Origin: Chrysochromulina tobinii
Lineage: Eukaryota > Haptophyta > Prymnesiales > Chrysochromulinaceae
Reading direction: 5' to 3'
Assembly: GCA_001275005.1 (NCBI GenBank)
Contig: JWZX01003337.1
Span: 1-27,294 of the forward strand
Length of the DNA: 27,294 nt
Shown: positions 17,033 through 25,982 of the stretch, one piece after another
How positions within the stretch are numbered: position 1 is the stretch's first letter
Layout of the letters: the number at the start of each line of letters is the position of its first letter
Program-made: the position numbers and the translations under genes
Notes under the pieces: generated by a model
Databases searched by the model: none
What the model was told of the DNA's origin: nothing
What the model saw: the letters and a program-made list of their open reading frames with translations, nothing else

Positions 17033-18352
17033 ATGGCCAAGAATCGCAAGACGGCCAACAAGAAGCAGTCCACGGCCTCGTGGCGCAAGCGCGGCAAGGC
17101 CTTCGAGGCCGCTGCGCTGGCGGCGCGTGAGCAGGTGGATCTCGAGCGGCGGACGGGTGGGTCCGTATCCGGGCTGACCAACGAGCAGCTTTTCGAGCTG
17201 CAGCCCGCCGTGCCCCAATCAAAGGTGGTCGTTGGCCACCGCACCAAACCGGTTGGCGACGTGTCACGAACGTCCTTGTCCGTGGAGCGCAAACTCGCAG
17301 CCAATCCGTTCATCCCGACGGTGGTCAAGCCGCCGTCCCAGAAGCAACGTGCCGGACCGTCGAAGAAGACGCTCGAGATCAGGTACAAGGTGGCCAGGGC
17401 CGTCAAGGGCCTCGTGCAGCATCGGGCCCAGGCTGCGCTCGCCGCCATCACCGCCCCGCCCCAGCAAGAAGCGCTCGACGTGTGGGGTGGCGGCGCCGAC
17501 GACGCTGGGTCGCGTGCCAAGCGGCAGCGTCGCCCGCCCGAGGCGTCGACCGTGAGCGTCGCCGTGGTGATGCCAGCGGAGGGCGCGTCGTGGAACCCGA
17601 CGGCGAGCGCGCATAAGGAGCTACTTGATCAGGCTGTGGGCCATGAGCTCGAGCGGTTGCGGCGCGAGCAGTTGCACCGCAACTCGCTCTTTCATCACTC
17701 GGACGACGAGTCAGAGGATGAGGAGACCACTGCGCGGCTGGCCGCGGAGCGCGAGGCTGCCAAGAGCGCGCCCCTCCTCCAGGACGCGCCGGGCGCGGAC
17801 GAGGACGACGAGGACGACGCCGAGGAGGGTGAGGCGGCAGAGCGCTCGGCGTGGCACGTCGACAAGGAGAAGCTCACGAAGGCGCAGCGTAACCGGCGCG
17901 AACGTGCCAAGGAAAGGGAGAAGGAGGAGCGTGCGGCGGCGGCGGAGCGCAAACGCGAGCGGCAGCTGGGGCGCGTGGGCACGCTGCTCTCGGAGCTGAA
18001 GAAGGAGAGTGCCGAGTTGCGCGCCAGGCAGGAGCACGAGGCCGCGTGGGCCGCGGCGCTGCCGAAGAAGCTCGCGGGCAAGCGTTACGTGCCCAAGCGC
18101 CCAGACGTGCTCTTGAGCGATGAGCAGCCAAGTGCCCTGCGGCAGATGAGCACGGAGGGGTCACTGCTCGCGGACCGCTTCGACTCACTGCAGGCGCGCC
18201 ACCTTGTCGAGGTGCGGGTGCAACGGAAGCGCAAGGGCAAATTCGGTCCGCATGGCCAAAAGGGAGGGCGGCGCCTCATCCAAAAGGATTCGAACAAGTC
18301 TCTCCTGTACAAGTCGCCTCATTATCGTGGCCCACTGCCCGCCTGGATGTGA
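17033..18352 (+). CDS. NOP53: NOP53 / GLTSCR2-like ribosome biogenesis factor
   Basis: NOP53 acts in the nucleolus in 60S subunit assembly, recruiting the exosome to process the 5.8S precursor. The ATG at 17033 gives 439 residues (the frame is open further upstream but without conserved sequence). MAKNRKTANKKQSTASWRKRGKAFEA gives a basic start with the family's RKGKK..WRK-like segment. The middle has acidic runs (DDESEDEE, DEDDEDDAEEGE) followed by a Lys/Arg/Glu-rich helix (TKAQRNRRERAKEREKEERA). The C-terminal signature is clear: LPKKLAGKRYVPKRPDVLLS, LRQMSTEGSLLADRFDSLQA, HLVEVRVQRKRKGKFGPHG, matching the NOP53 pattern of a PEG/TEG-LL-DRF-SLQ-R core. One exon. The last 30 residues extend beyond the usual end. 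Confidence 0.88.
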   Translation: MAKNRKTANKKQSTASWRKRGKAFEAAALAAREQVDLERRTGGSVSGLTNEQLFELQPAVPQSKVVVGHRTKPVGDVSRTSLSVERKLAANPFIPTVVKPPSQKQRAGPSKKTLEIRYKVARAVKGLVQHRAQAALAAITAPPQQEALDVWGGGADDAGSRAKRQRRPPEASTVSVAVVMPAEGASWNPTASAHKELLDQAVGHELERLRREQLHRNSLFHHSDDESEDEETTARLAAEREAAKSAPLLQDAPGADEDDEDDAEEGEAAERSAWHVDKEKLTKAQRNRRERAKEREKEERAAAAERKRERQLGRVGTLLSELKKESAELRARQEHEAAWAAALPKKLAGKRYVPKRPDVLLSDEQPSALRQMSTEGSLLADRFDSLQARHLVEVRVQRKRKGKFGPHGQKGGRRLIQKDSNKSLLYKSPHYRGPLPAWM

Positions 18353-18881
18353 TCGGCGCGGGCGCAGACCAGCGTGAGCAAACGCGTCGTGTTGGGCATG
18401 ATCATGGACTTTTGGGAGGGTGCCGCCGCCGTCCCGAGCGCCGTCCCGACTCGCGATGGGCTTCGGAGGCCCCGGCCTGCCGGCAGCCATGCCGGCAGCC
18501 GCCCTCGACAGCCGCCCATACCCCTCCACCCCTCACGCCCGCCCGCAGCCTTTGAAAGAAGCGCCTGTAACTAGAGGCTGGCCCAAATGGCGTGACCCTG
18601 ACGCAGGTGTGGATAGTAGTGTAACTTGCACGCTACCCGTACGTCCAGTTGGTGACAGATTGGGGGAAAATGGTCCTTGCGACCCTTGTCCCTTGAGTCA
18701 CCGTACCCATCCCCCGCCCTATCCGCCTTGCCGAATGCATGTCTTCCAACTTTTCCTAGCAGACCTTCCCGTAACGGCTCGGCGCGCGATTGAGAGCTCG
18801 CAAAAAAAACCGCCTCAACATCCCTGAAAACCCGTTGGGTCGCTGCCCGTGAATTTCGTTCCTCTACAGAGTGATCTTGCC
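18353..18881. other. Intergenic region between NOP53 and armadillo-repeat gene
   Basis: 529 bases with no supported gene, presumably 3' flank and the next promoter. It has GCCGCCGTCCCGAGCGCCGT-type and GCCGGCAGCC repeats (18420-18510), and from about 18600 a less GC-rich stretch including a run of eight A at 18801-18808. CTCTACAG at 18862-18869 could be an acceptor of an unseen 5' exon. Confidence 0.45.
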
Positions 18882-19688
18882 ATGTTCAGAAAGCCATCTT
18901 TCTTGCGCAGGCCACAGAGCGCAGCCCCCACGCAGGTGCGCTCGCCACCGTTCTCCGATCTCGATCAGCTCAAGAAAACTGAGGAAAAGGGCATCGCTGA
19001 AAACCAGGCACTAGCGATGCGGCTGCACGATTGGGCCATGCAATTCGACAACGCGTCAGGCGCACGCGCCGCCGCTCTGTGTGAGGAGCTTCGTGCGAGC
19101 GGCATGGTGCCCGTCATCAGCAACCTCCTCACACACGAGCTCGTGTGGATCCACCAGCTCGCCATCAACATCACGGGTAATCTCGCACACTCGTCGGCTG
19201 TTGATCCGCGTGCAGACCTGAGTCAGCATGCTCTCAAGGAAGCCGGCGCGTTTGATCACCTTCTCCCACACCTTTTCTCGACCGACCAGACCATTCTCCT
19301 GTTCGCGCTTGCGGCGATCCAGAACATGTGCACGGAGATCGAGTACGTCGACAAGTTGAAAGATGCAGGGGGGATCACGAGGTTGCAGCACATTGTCGGC
19401 CTAGCTGACTCTCAGCTCCTTCAGTTTGCTCAGGGCACCCTCGACAACATACGCAACGTCACCGTCATCAACGCGATGCAGCAACAGAACTCGAGGACTG
19501 GGGCCCAATCCATCACCAAACCCAGACAAGCGTTGGGGCCGTTGGGTCCCCAGTGCCCTCATGGTCTACATGGAAATCCCATCCTCAAGGCTGGCCCGCC
19601 GACCCCGCCGACCCCGCGGCCGCCCCGGCCCGTGACTGCCTCCGTCCCTGCGAGCGAGGAGGCATGGGTGGTGCATGACCTAGCATGA
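18882..19688 (+). CDS. Armadillo/HEAT-type repeat protein
   Basis: From the ATG at 18882 it is 268 residues (MFRKPSFLRRPQSA); the frame is open to 18849 without another ATG. Residues about 45-215 form two to three armadillo-like helical repeats: ALCEELRASGMVPVISNLLT, ELVWIHQLAINITGNLAH, ALKEAGAFDHLLPHLFSTDQ, TILLFALAAIQNMCTE, KLKDAGGITRLQHIVGLADS, LLQFAQGTLDNIRN. The pattern G-x-x-x-x-L-x-x-L-L with A-x-x-x-x-N is typical of the ARM family, which binds peptides and proteins. The C-terminus is Pro-rich (PPTPPTPRPPRP). No specific orthologue is recognised; the basic N-terminus could be a localisation signal. Confidence 0.7.
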   Translation: MFRKPSFLRRPQSAAPTQVRSPPFSDLDQLKKTEEKGIAENQALAMRLHDWAMQFDNASGARAAALCEELRASGMVPVISNLLTHELVWIHQLAINITGNLAHSSAVDPRADLSQHALKEAGAFDHLLPHLFSTDQTILLFALAAIQNMCTEIEYVDKLKDAGGITRLQHIVGLADSQLLQFAQGTLDNIRNVTVINAMQQQNSRTGAQSITKPRQALGPLGPQCPHGLHGNPILKAGPPTPPTPRPPRPVTASVPASEEAWVVHDLA

Positions 19689-20764
19689 TGCCCAGCGGCA
19701 CGGTGTCACACCTTGTCACCTTCTTCTCAGGTCGCCTGACGCCTGTATGATCTGGTGCGGTGTGTGGTGAGATGCATGCATTCACACAGAGACGCGTTCG
19801 AGGTAGGTGATGCAGGCACAGTGGTCTGCGCACGCGCCTCCCAGAGCCACAAGTTTGGGGCGGCTCCGGCTGGGGCCCAACGCAACCCCCAAAGAATTCC
19901 TTCTCGAGTTCCGTCGGATCTCGCGTGTATAAACTAGAGTGCGGAGTGCCGGAGTCTCGCCGACGCACCACAAATTCCACATAACGCCGACCACGCCACA
20001 AGCGTCGGAATTCCAATTCGCGCGGGCCATCCGCCCGCGCCCCGCGGCCTCCAGTCGCGGTCGTCCGCGTCCACACGCTGCCGCGCCGCTAGTCGCTCGC
20101 ACGGGAGGGGCCTGGGGACACGTATCATCTCCGGTCTCTACCGCATATCCTATCGTAATTCGTCATACATGCCCAAAACGTTGTCGCGCGCCACGCACCT
20201 CCATCAGCCTCCACAGCCGGTGCAACTCCATCAGCCTCCACAGCCGGAGCAACTCCATCAGCCTCCACAGCCGGTGCACCTCCATCGGCCTCCACAGCCG
20301 GTACAGCTCCACGTGTGCTACTGTGTCACTGCCTGTGCCACTGCCAGCGGCCACGCCATCGGTTCGCGGCCGCCGTTCGCCTACATCCGTACATGCACGA
20401 GAGTCAGAGTACACCCACACTAAACACCCACGACCCCAGCCCCACGCTCTTGCATATGGAATGGTCCCGCGGTCGCGGCCTCGTAGCTCCAAGCTCGTAG
20501 GCGGACAGCAAAGGAAGCATCATGGCGGCGCGGGGCGGAGGCCCAAGGAGCGGCCCAATTAGAAGCCCAATGAGCGGCAAAGGCGGCGCGGCGCGGAGGC
20601 CCCGACAGTGCCACGACCGCTCTCGCAGAGCTCTCGCCTATGGAATGGTCTCGGCCTCGTTACTACGTGCGTCGCCCTCGCCCTCGCCGCTCTCGCAAGC
20701 ACGCGGGCGTCCCACGCCTCGGCCGCGCCGTCCTAGAGTGGCTGCGCACACACTCACCACTAAC
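19689..20764. other. Intergenic region between convergent ARM and channel genes
   Basis: About 1.1 kb without a supported gene. It contains a four-copy 27-bp minisatellite (20199-20306), a GTATAAACT stretch at 19926-19934, and a TATGGAATGGTC element at 20455-20466 and 20639-20650 followed each time by CGCGGCCTCG / TCGGCCTCG-like sequence. Frames such as one across 19939-20562 are low-complexity translations of the repeats. Confidence 0.5.
20199..20306. repeat. Four-copy 27-bp minisatellite
   Basis: Units CTCCATCAGCCTCCACAGCC + GGTGCAA repeat four times with a few changes (GGAGCAA, GGTGCAC, CATCGGCC). If read on the plus strand it would give LHQPPQPVQ nonapeptides, but no start with conserved flanks supports translation. 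Confidence 0.9.
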
Positions 20765-23728
20765 TCACCACCAATTCTGCACCTCGACTGGCGCATTGGG
20801 CGCCAGATTGGGTGAGATACGAGTGGCCGCCGCGGCCCGGCGCAGCGCCACCTTTCGGAGCGCCGCGTGCTCTGCCTCCATCATCTCGACATCCGATGGA
20901 CGCGACATCTGCTCCGACATCTGCTCCGCGGCTGAACGCGACGCAGCAGGACGTCCAGCAGGACGCTTAGGTGGAGCGTCCGCGCCGCTTGCCTCCGAGG
21001 CCGAACGCGACAAAGGGGGCTCGGCCGCGGCCGGGAGGCCGACGCCGCCCGCCCCCTCCGAGGCTAGCTGCTCGCTCTTGGGATCCTTGCTGGTGAAGCT
21101 ACCCCAGGGGCTGGGCCCGGCCCTGCAGAGCATCGCCTTCTTGAAGCCCTTACGGAGCTTGCTCGTGTTGCGGGCGGCGTACTGCGCGACGAGGGTGCGC
21201 ATGTTCTTGTTCTGCTCGAGTACCGAGTCGAGCACGGCCACCGGCAACACGAAAAAGTCGCAGTACGTGACCGCCTGCACCTTGAGCGTCGAGGGGCACT
21301 TGGAGAGGGTCGTCTCCTCGCCGAAGAAGCCCTCGGATTGGTCAACACCGTCGTCAAAGTCTTCGAGGGCGTCTGGGTAGACTGCCGCGAGGAACTCCTT
21401 GTTCTTGAGGACCATCTCCATGAACTCGGGGAACTCGATGAGGCCGGAGCCGTCCGCGTCGATGCCGTCTATGAGCTTCTTCAGGTCGGTGGACTTGATC
21501 TGGTAGCCGAGAGCGCGGATCGCGGCGCGTAGCTCTTTGAAGTCGACCGCGCCCGACCGGTCGTCATCCATCTCGTCGAACTTGAGCTTGAGCTCGGCCT
21601 GCTGTGCATCGGTCAGCTTGGGCTCCTTGCGCTTGATGTTGACGGTGCCGCGCATGATGAAGAATAGACCACGCCCCATCGAGCCCATCTTGATGACGAG
21701 GTCGCTCGGCAGCGCCAGGTGCGATTGCAGGCCCTGAATCATCTGCAGGATCTCGTGTGGTTCGCACGCCTGGAAGACGGGGATGGAGACGAAGACACTC
21801 CGGCACGAGTGGATATCCATCTGGGCCTTGAGTGGCGCGGGCAGGTGGGGCATGACCTCGTCGGGGTCCATCGAGCCCGTCGACGACCACACGAAGCGGT
21901 AGTACTTTTGGACGCGCTTCTTGAGGCTCTTCGGCGTGCGCTTGAAGTCGAGGTACGACGAGATGCGCGTGAGCCTACGATTGTACTCCGCGGCAGCTGA
22001 GTCGAGCGAGATGACGACACCGGAGGCCGCGCCGGTGAGCATCGCCTGGAAGATGAGGCCGCTTGTGATCACCACGTTCGAGAAGAAGGTGAGGTCCCAG
22101 CTGTACTGACGGCTCATGTTAGGCATGGGCTCACGGACTTTACTCGTGATTGCGATCGACCAGTACATGGAGGTCATGTACCTTTGGAGGATCGACGTGC
22201 CGTCGGCGAGCAGCGGCGAAGGTCCGAATTCGTCATCCACCCGGCCCGCGCCGCCAATGACCCACCAGAGCAGGGCCGACCAGTGCCAGAAGAGCAACAT
22301 GTACACGCTATAGGTGATCATCGTCGCGAGCGCCGGGTTGAAGTCGCCATCTTCGCCCACGGCGAGCGCGATGCACTTCTGGACGCCCCGGTTCAGTCCC
22401 CACGCGCGCATGAACTTGAAGAGCGCGAAGTGCTTGTCGATCGAATTCGGATCGCCACCCGAAGTGACCACGAGGAGCCCGATGAGGTCCATCGGAAACA
22501 AGGCCGCGAGCAGGTCTGCAAAGAAGCCGCCCCGAATGTAGCGGCGCGCGCAGCGGCGCGGGCTAAAGTCGAGCCGTCCACTTTGGTTGTATCGGGCGGT
22601 GCGGAAGTGCACGAAGAGGTCCACGATGAAGAAGAGATCGCAGACGGCCGAAAGCGTCATCAGGTTGATGCCCGCCTCCAAGTTGAAGTCGGAATTGAAG
22701 GCGAACTGCAGCGGCTGCACGATCAGCGTCAACAGCGTCGCCAGCAGCCCGACGCTGTCCCACCGGCGGCGCCACCGGCTATCTGGTCGGAACATGCACC
22801 CCACCTCGCCCTCCTCCAGGGTGTCAAAGTTGTTCGTGTTGGGGGGGCCCATGTAGCGCCGCCACATCCCTTGCGGCGCGCCGCCCAGCGAACTCGTCCG
22901 TGCTCGCTGCTTCTGCGCCGCCTGCATCACTTTGCCCACAATCGACAGTTGGACTTCGGCAGTGGCCCCTCCAAACTCGTCCTCGGCGTTGCTGACGCCT
23001 TGACTGCTCGACGACCCTCTGACCTTCACGATGCGAGTTTGCGCTCTGAACGACGATGAGGTGGAGCGCATCTTGTGCTGGGATAAGCGCTGGTGGTCCC
23101 CATCACCGGGGCCTTCGTTTTTCTGATCTCTTTTCTTGACGATCACCATCTGTTCCTTTTTCATGTCGGTAAGCATGTTTTTCACGTCGGTGCTGCTCTT
23201 GATCAAACTCTCCGCGGGCTGCAGCCGGTAATCCTTCTGGATCACATCGTCCTCCGCCTCGCGACTCGCTCTGCGCAACCTGCTGTTCGTGATCACATTC
23301 TGATGGTGGACACCGTCGTCCGCCTCGGAACTGGGAAGACGCTCTCGATCGCACCGTGGCGGCGACGAGCCCTTCTTCTCAGGCGGCTTCATGGCCTGCA
23401 GCACCTTCAACACTTGTAGCGAGCCGCCCGCCGCTGTGGGCACAGAGTTGGGCATCGGGGATATCTTTTCGTTCTTGGGTGCGGGAGCGGGCGCCCATAG
23501 CTGAGCACGTGCCTGCTGCTGCGTGTAGGCTGACGGCGGCGCACTGCTGCAGCGTGGACCCTGCCCGAGCTGCTGCAGCGCCGATTGCAAGACCGCCATG
23601 AGCGGCTCCACCGCGATGGTCGGCACGCTGAGCAAAATGTCGACCGTGTAGATTGGCTGCTGCGTTGATTCCACGGCTACGGGCCGTGGCCTTGGTAAGG
23701 ACTCCATGACGGATTCGGGTGAAGGCAT
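20765..23728 (-). CDS. CNG-like ion channel with two EF-hands inside the cyclic-nucleotide domain
   Basis: 987 residues from ATG 23728; one exon. The N-terminal about 300 residues are disordered and charged. Six membrane segments follow: S1 about 324-344, S2 355-375 (CDLFFIVDLFVHFRTARY), S3 398-424, S4 432-450 (few basic residues: FKFMRAWGLNRG), S5 466-490, pore about 514-535, S6 548-574. A C-linker (578-635) leads to a cyclic-nucleotide-binding fold: RSVFVSIPVFQACEPHEI, GRGLFFIMRGTVNIKR (685-700), then after an insert FFGEETTLSK (801-810), VQAVTYCDFFVLP. The insert (about 701-800) contains two canonical EF loops, D721-x-D723-x-S725-G-x-V-D-x-x-E732 and D757-x-D759-x-S761-G-x-I-E-x-x-E768. 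The pore reads SMYWSIAITSKVREP, without GYGD or the GE of CNG channels. The phosphate-binding Arg position after FFGE is Ser813. Expected in a membrane as a tetramer; selectivity cannot be read from the filter. Confidence 0.88.
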   Translation of the reverse strand: MPSPESVMESLPRPRPVAVESTQQPIYTVDILLSVPTIAVEPLMAVLQSALQQLGQGPRCSSAPPSAYTQQQARAQLWAPAPAPKNEKISPMPNSVPTAAGGSLQVLKVLQAMKPPEKKGSSPPRCDRERLPSSEADDGVHHQNVITNSRLRRASREAEDDVIQKDYRLQPAESLIKSSTDVKNMLTDMKKEQMVIVKKRDQKNEGPGDGDHQRLSQHKMRSTSSSFRAQTRIVKVRGSSSSQGVSNAEDEFGGATAEVQLSIVGKVMQAAQKQRARTSSLGGAPQGMWRRYMGPPNTNNFDTLEEGEVGCMFRPDSRWRRRWDSVGLLATLLTLIVQPLQFAFNSDFNLEAGINLMTLSAVCDLFFIVDLFVHFRTARYNQSGRLDFSPRRCARRYIRGGFFADLLAALFPMDLIGLLVVTSGGDPNSIDKHFALFKFMRAWGLNRGVQKCIALAVGEDGDFNPALATMITYSVYMLLFWHWSALLWWVIGGAGRVDDEFGPSPLLADGTSILQRYMTSMYWSIAITSKVREPMPNMSRQYSWDLTFFSNVVITSGLIFQAMLTGAASGVVISLDSAAAEYNRRLTRISSYLDFKRTPKSLKKRVQKYYRFVWSSTGSMDPDEVMPHLPAPLKAQMDIHSCRSVFVSIPVFQACEPHEILQMIQGLQSHLALPSDLVIKMGSMGRGLFFIMRGTVNIKRKEPKLTDAQQAELKLKFDEMDDDRSGAVDFKELRAAIRALGYQIKSTDLKKLIDGIDADGSGLIEFPEFMEMVLKNKEFLAAVYPDALEDFDDGVDQSEGFFGEETTLSKCPSTLKVQAVTYCDFFVLPVAVLDSVLEQNKNMRTLVAQYAARNTSKLRKGFKKAMLCRAGPSPWGSFTSKDPKSEQLASEGAGGVGLPAAAEPPLSRSASEASGADAPPKRPAGRPAASRSAAEQMSEQMSRPSDVEMMEAEHAALRKVALRRAAAATRISPNLAPNAPVEVQNWW

Positions 23729-24035
23729 GTCCCAGATTCGGACTCGTGTCAGGTGGAAACTTGATTAGTACAGTACGGTACTGTAAGTTTGGCAGTTTGA
23801 CCAATAGGATATTTTCGTGGCGGGCGTTCAAACCGCGCATGCAGCCGCGCCGCGATACTTGTAGTTTGGGCGTAATCCGTCGCAAGCCCTCAAAAGGCAG
23901 ATCGAATCTATAGTTCAATCCAGACCGCACTCCGCAGACGGCGTTCACGCCGGCGTTGATCTTTATAACTTCTGATGTCTCGTGAAAAGGTGGTTAGCCA
24001 AAAAGATCTTCGCCTCGCCTCTGCCCCGTCCGACC
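23729..24035. other. Spacer upstream of the channel gene
   Basis: 307 bases: presumed promoter of the channel (-) and 3' flank of the UBA-like gene. It is less GC-rich than the coding DNA and carries a perfect inverted repeat TACAGTAC-G-GTACTGTA at 23769-23785, 41 bases upstream of the channel ATG. Confidence 0.5.
23769..23785. promoter_or_regulatory. TACAGTAC-G-GTACTGTA palindrome upstream of channel gene
   Basis: An 8+1+8 perfect inverted repeat in the presumed promoter or 5' UTR. It has the same one-base-centre form as the palindrome upstream of DGD1. AGTACAGTA also occurs at about 25432-25440 upstream of the UBA-like gene. Regulatory role inferred only. Confidence 0.3.
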
Positions 24036-25338
24036 CTACGCCACGGACCACCCCAGCCTCGCCTCCGCCCCTTCTGGAGGATTGGATGCTGAGGCCGTGG
24101 CAGGGCCGGAGGTTGCTTCCTCATGGCCCGTCTGCCTGACCTCCGCGCGCGAGGCTGAGGCCTCTTGGCCCTTCTGCTCCGCGCGCAAGTCTGACAGGAT
24201 GATGGGGCCGGTGAGTGCTTCCTCTTCGTCCTCCTGCCCGGCATCCGCGGGCAGCGCCTCCTGCTCGATCTCGGAGAGGAAAGAGAGGGCTTCGCGTTTG
24301 TGCCGCGGGGCGAGGCGCTTCTTCTTCACGCGAAACTCCGGCGGCGTGTACTGTACGCCCGGGGCCACCCCGGGGTCCCCTGGCCGTGCTGTGGGGTCCT
24401 CGTGCGGACCTGATGAGGGAGGCAATCACAGGTCATCAGACGTAATCGTAACTCCGGGGTCCCCTGGCAATGCGATTGGGTCCTCATGCGAACCTGTGGG
24501 TGGCAGGGGTGGCATGGGGAGGCTGGCCTCCGCGGAGGGGTGCACGTCAGCGATCCGATCCAGCTGCTCTTGCATCGCTCGGATTCGTGCCTTGCCAGCG
24601 TGGATGAGAGTCTTGAGCGCCTGGTGCGGCTCCCCATGCGCGTGCACGATCGCACGGCCCACGTCATCCGGGTCGAAGCCCATGTGAAACAGTGATTCCG
24701 ATGAAAGCGGCGCGGGTGGGCACGGGCGTAGGCGGCTGCTGGTTCCGAAGCATCCCTTGAAACAGTGACCCGCTTGCGGCTTGAAGGTCAGCCGGGGGTG
24801 CAGGACGGCTCGGCGCCGACGAATAAGCAGATGAGCGTGCTGCTTTTGGTGGAGCTGGGGGTCCCCTTTTCCCTCCGCCACCAAACAAGCATGGACCCAG
24901 CTTGGGGCGCTGTGCTTTCTCACCCTGTTCACTGCGTCTGCCGCCTCTTCCACCATAGCAGCCGCTGAAGGCCGCGGCCATTTGTGCTCCCAACCCCGGG
25001 CCCTCGCTGGTCGGCATCGGCTGCATCGGCTGCATCGGCTGCATCGGCTGCATCGGTTGCATCGGCTGCATCGACTGCATCAGCTGCATCGGCTGCATCG
25101 GCGGTTGCATCATTTGAGGTTGCGGCATCATTCGAAGTTGTGCCACTGGTGCAGGCGCCATTGGCCCCGTGCCGGGCAGGAACGCATATCCTGTGGGGCA
25201 TATCCAACCGGGTCCTCTTTGCCAGTTCGCACGTTCCAATGAGACCTGTTCCATCGCATCGATGATCGAAGGTGGCGTCCCGTCATCCGACGGCTTTTGC
25301 CCAGTCGCCGCGGCCCTCGGCTTCTCTCCGGAGTACAT
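24036..25338 (-). CDS. UBA-like domain protein with Met-Gln-Pro repeats, three exons
   Basis: Function unknown. The inferred exons are 25338-24770, 24735-24494 and 24409-24036 (stop TAG), 394 residues; the lengths sum to a whole number of codons. The N-terminus (MYSGEKPRAAATGQKP) leads to a (MQP)n repeat, then a basic Gly/Pro/Ser-rich region. Exon 2 has SSESLFHMGFDPDDVGRAIV followed by HAHGEPHQALKTLIHAG, which fits the UBA pattern (hydrophobic-x-MGF, then G-x-x-x-x-A-L-x-x-L), so ubiquitin binding is a reasonable guess. Exon 3 has KKKRLAPRHKREALSFLSEI and acidic stretches (GQEDEEEAL). The first intron would be only 34 nt (24736-24769), so a frameshift or another splice is possible. The second, 84 nt, is well supported. 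No orthologue is recognised. Confidence 0.6.
24410..24493 (-). repeat. Intron made by an 84-bp tandem duplication in the UBA-like gene
   Basis: A 48-nt coding segment occurs twice, 24447-24494 and 24363-24410, offset 84 nt; both read G-[SP]-HEDP-x-A-x-PGDPGV. AG|GT lies at the same place in each copy (CACAG|GTTCGC donor, CATCAG|GTCCGC acceptor), giving an intron of exactly 84 nt, phase 1. Between the copies are two decamers (TGATGACCTG, TGATTGCCTC) and the acceptor CCTCATCAG. Unspliced, the frame meets a TGA stop just before the acceptor. Confidence 0.8.
25012..25103 (-). repeat. 9-bp coding repeat (Met-Gln-Pro) tract
   Basis: CTGCATCGG units in about ten near-perfect copies on the plus strand, read on the minus strand as MQP triplets with variants (MQS, MQL). 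It is in frame and inside exon 1 of the UBA-like gene, so length changes would not disrupt the frame. Confidence 0.9.
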
Positions 25339-25982
25339 TTTACGGCTTCCGTCTTTTGTGAGCCGCCCCTTCGAGTTGCACCTTCGAGTCGCCAATCGAG
25401 AATCGACGAACCAAATCTGGATACCGGTACAAGTACAGTAGCTTTTAGATCTCGGCGACAAACGCTATTTTTGACGCGCAGCCAACCTCAACCCTCCAAA
25501 CCCCTCCAAGAAGCGCGATTCTCATTCTCGATTCTCGGCGCCATGATCGATGATGGGCTTAGGAATTCATCATAAGGAATTCCTATCCTTCTTCTTTGTT
25601 CTTACACGTTTTCATCCGACGCTCCGGACTCCGGTCCGCGCCTCGACGCCGGACCGGTCAACGTCACACGTAATCCAATCGCACTTGATGTGATCCCGCA
25701 AAAACCTACTTTATATGGTAACGAACTGGTTCCATGAGAGAATACGATGGGTCGGAATGCACCCTCGATAAGCCTTAGCGCTAAGCAGATGCCGATCCTG
25801 TTTTGCAATCTGTTCATCCGGCGCGACGGGAGCGCGACGTGAGGGACGTCTCCCCTGCTGAACGCGTCTCAGCCCCTGTTTGCACCTCTTGTGTCGAGTC
25901 GCGCCGTCGCCTGCACAAGTGATCTGCCGGACCACACGCTGTGCCGTTTAGTGTTTTGCTGCGCCCGACCGCCGTGCGCTCC
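25339..25982. other. Spacer between UBA-like gene and carrier gene
   Basis: 644 bases with no supported gene: promoter of the UBA-like gene (-) and 3' flank of the carrier gene (-). It holds an ATACCGGTAC and AGTACAGTA pair (25421-25440), a duplicated AGGAATTC (25561-25568 and 25577-25584), and an inverted-repeat-rich CCGGAC/GTCCGG stretch at 25625-25660. Confidence 0.5.

Noticed and set aside
19939-20562. Possible secreted or repeat protein gene (207 codons, plus)
   Set aside because: Its content comes from the 27-bp minisatellite and simple GC-rich sequence; no conserved domain and no convincing start context.
22184-23059. Plus-strand open frame of 291 codons
   Set aside because: Antisense to the channel gene, whose membrane segments and CNBD are clear; the antisense product has skewed composition.
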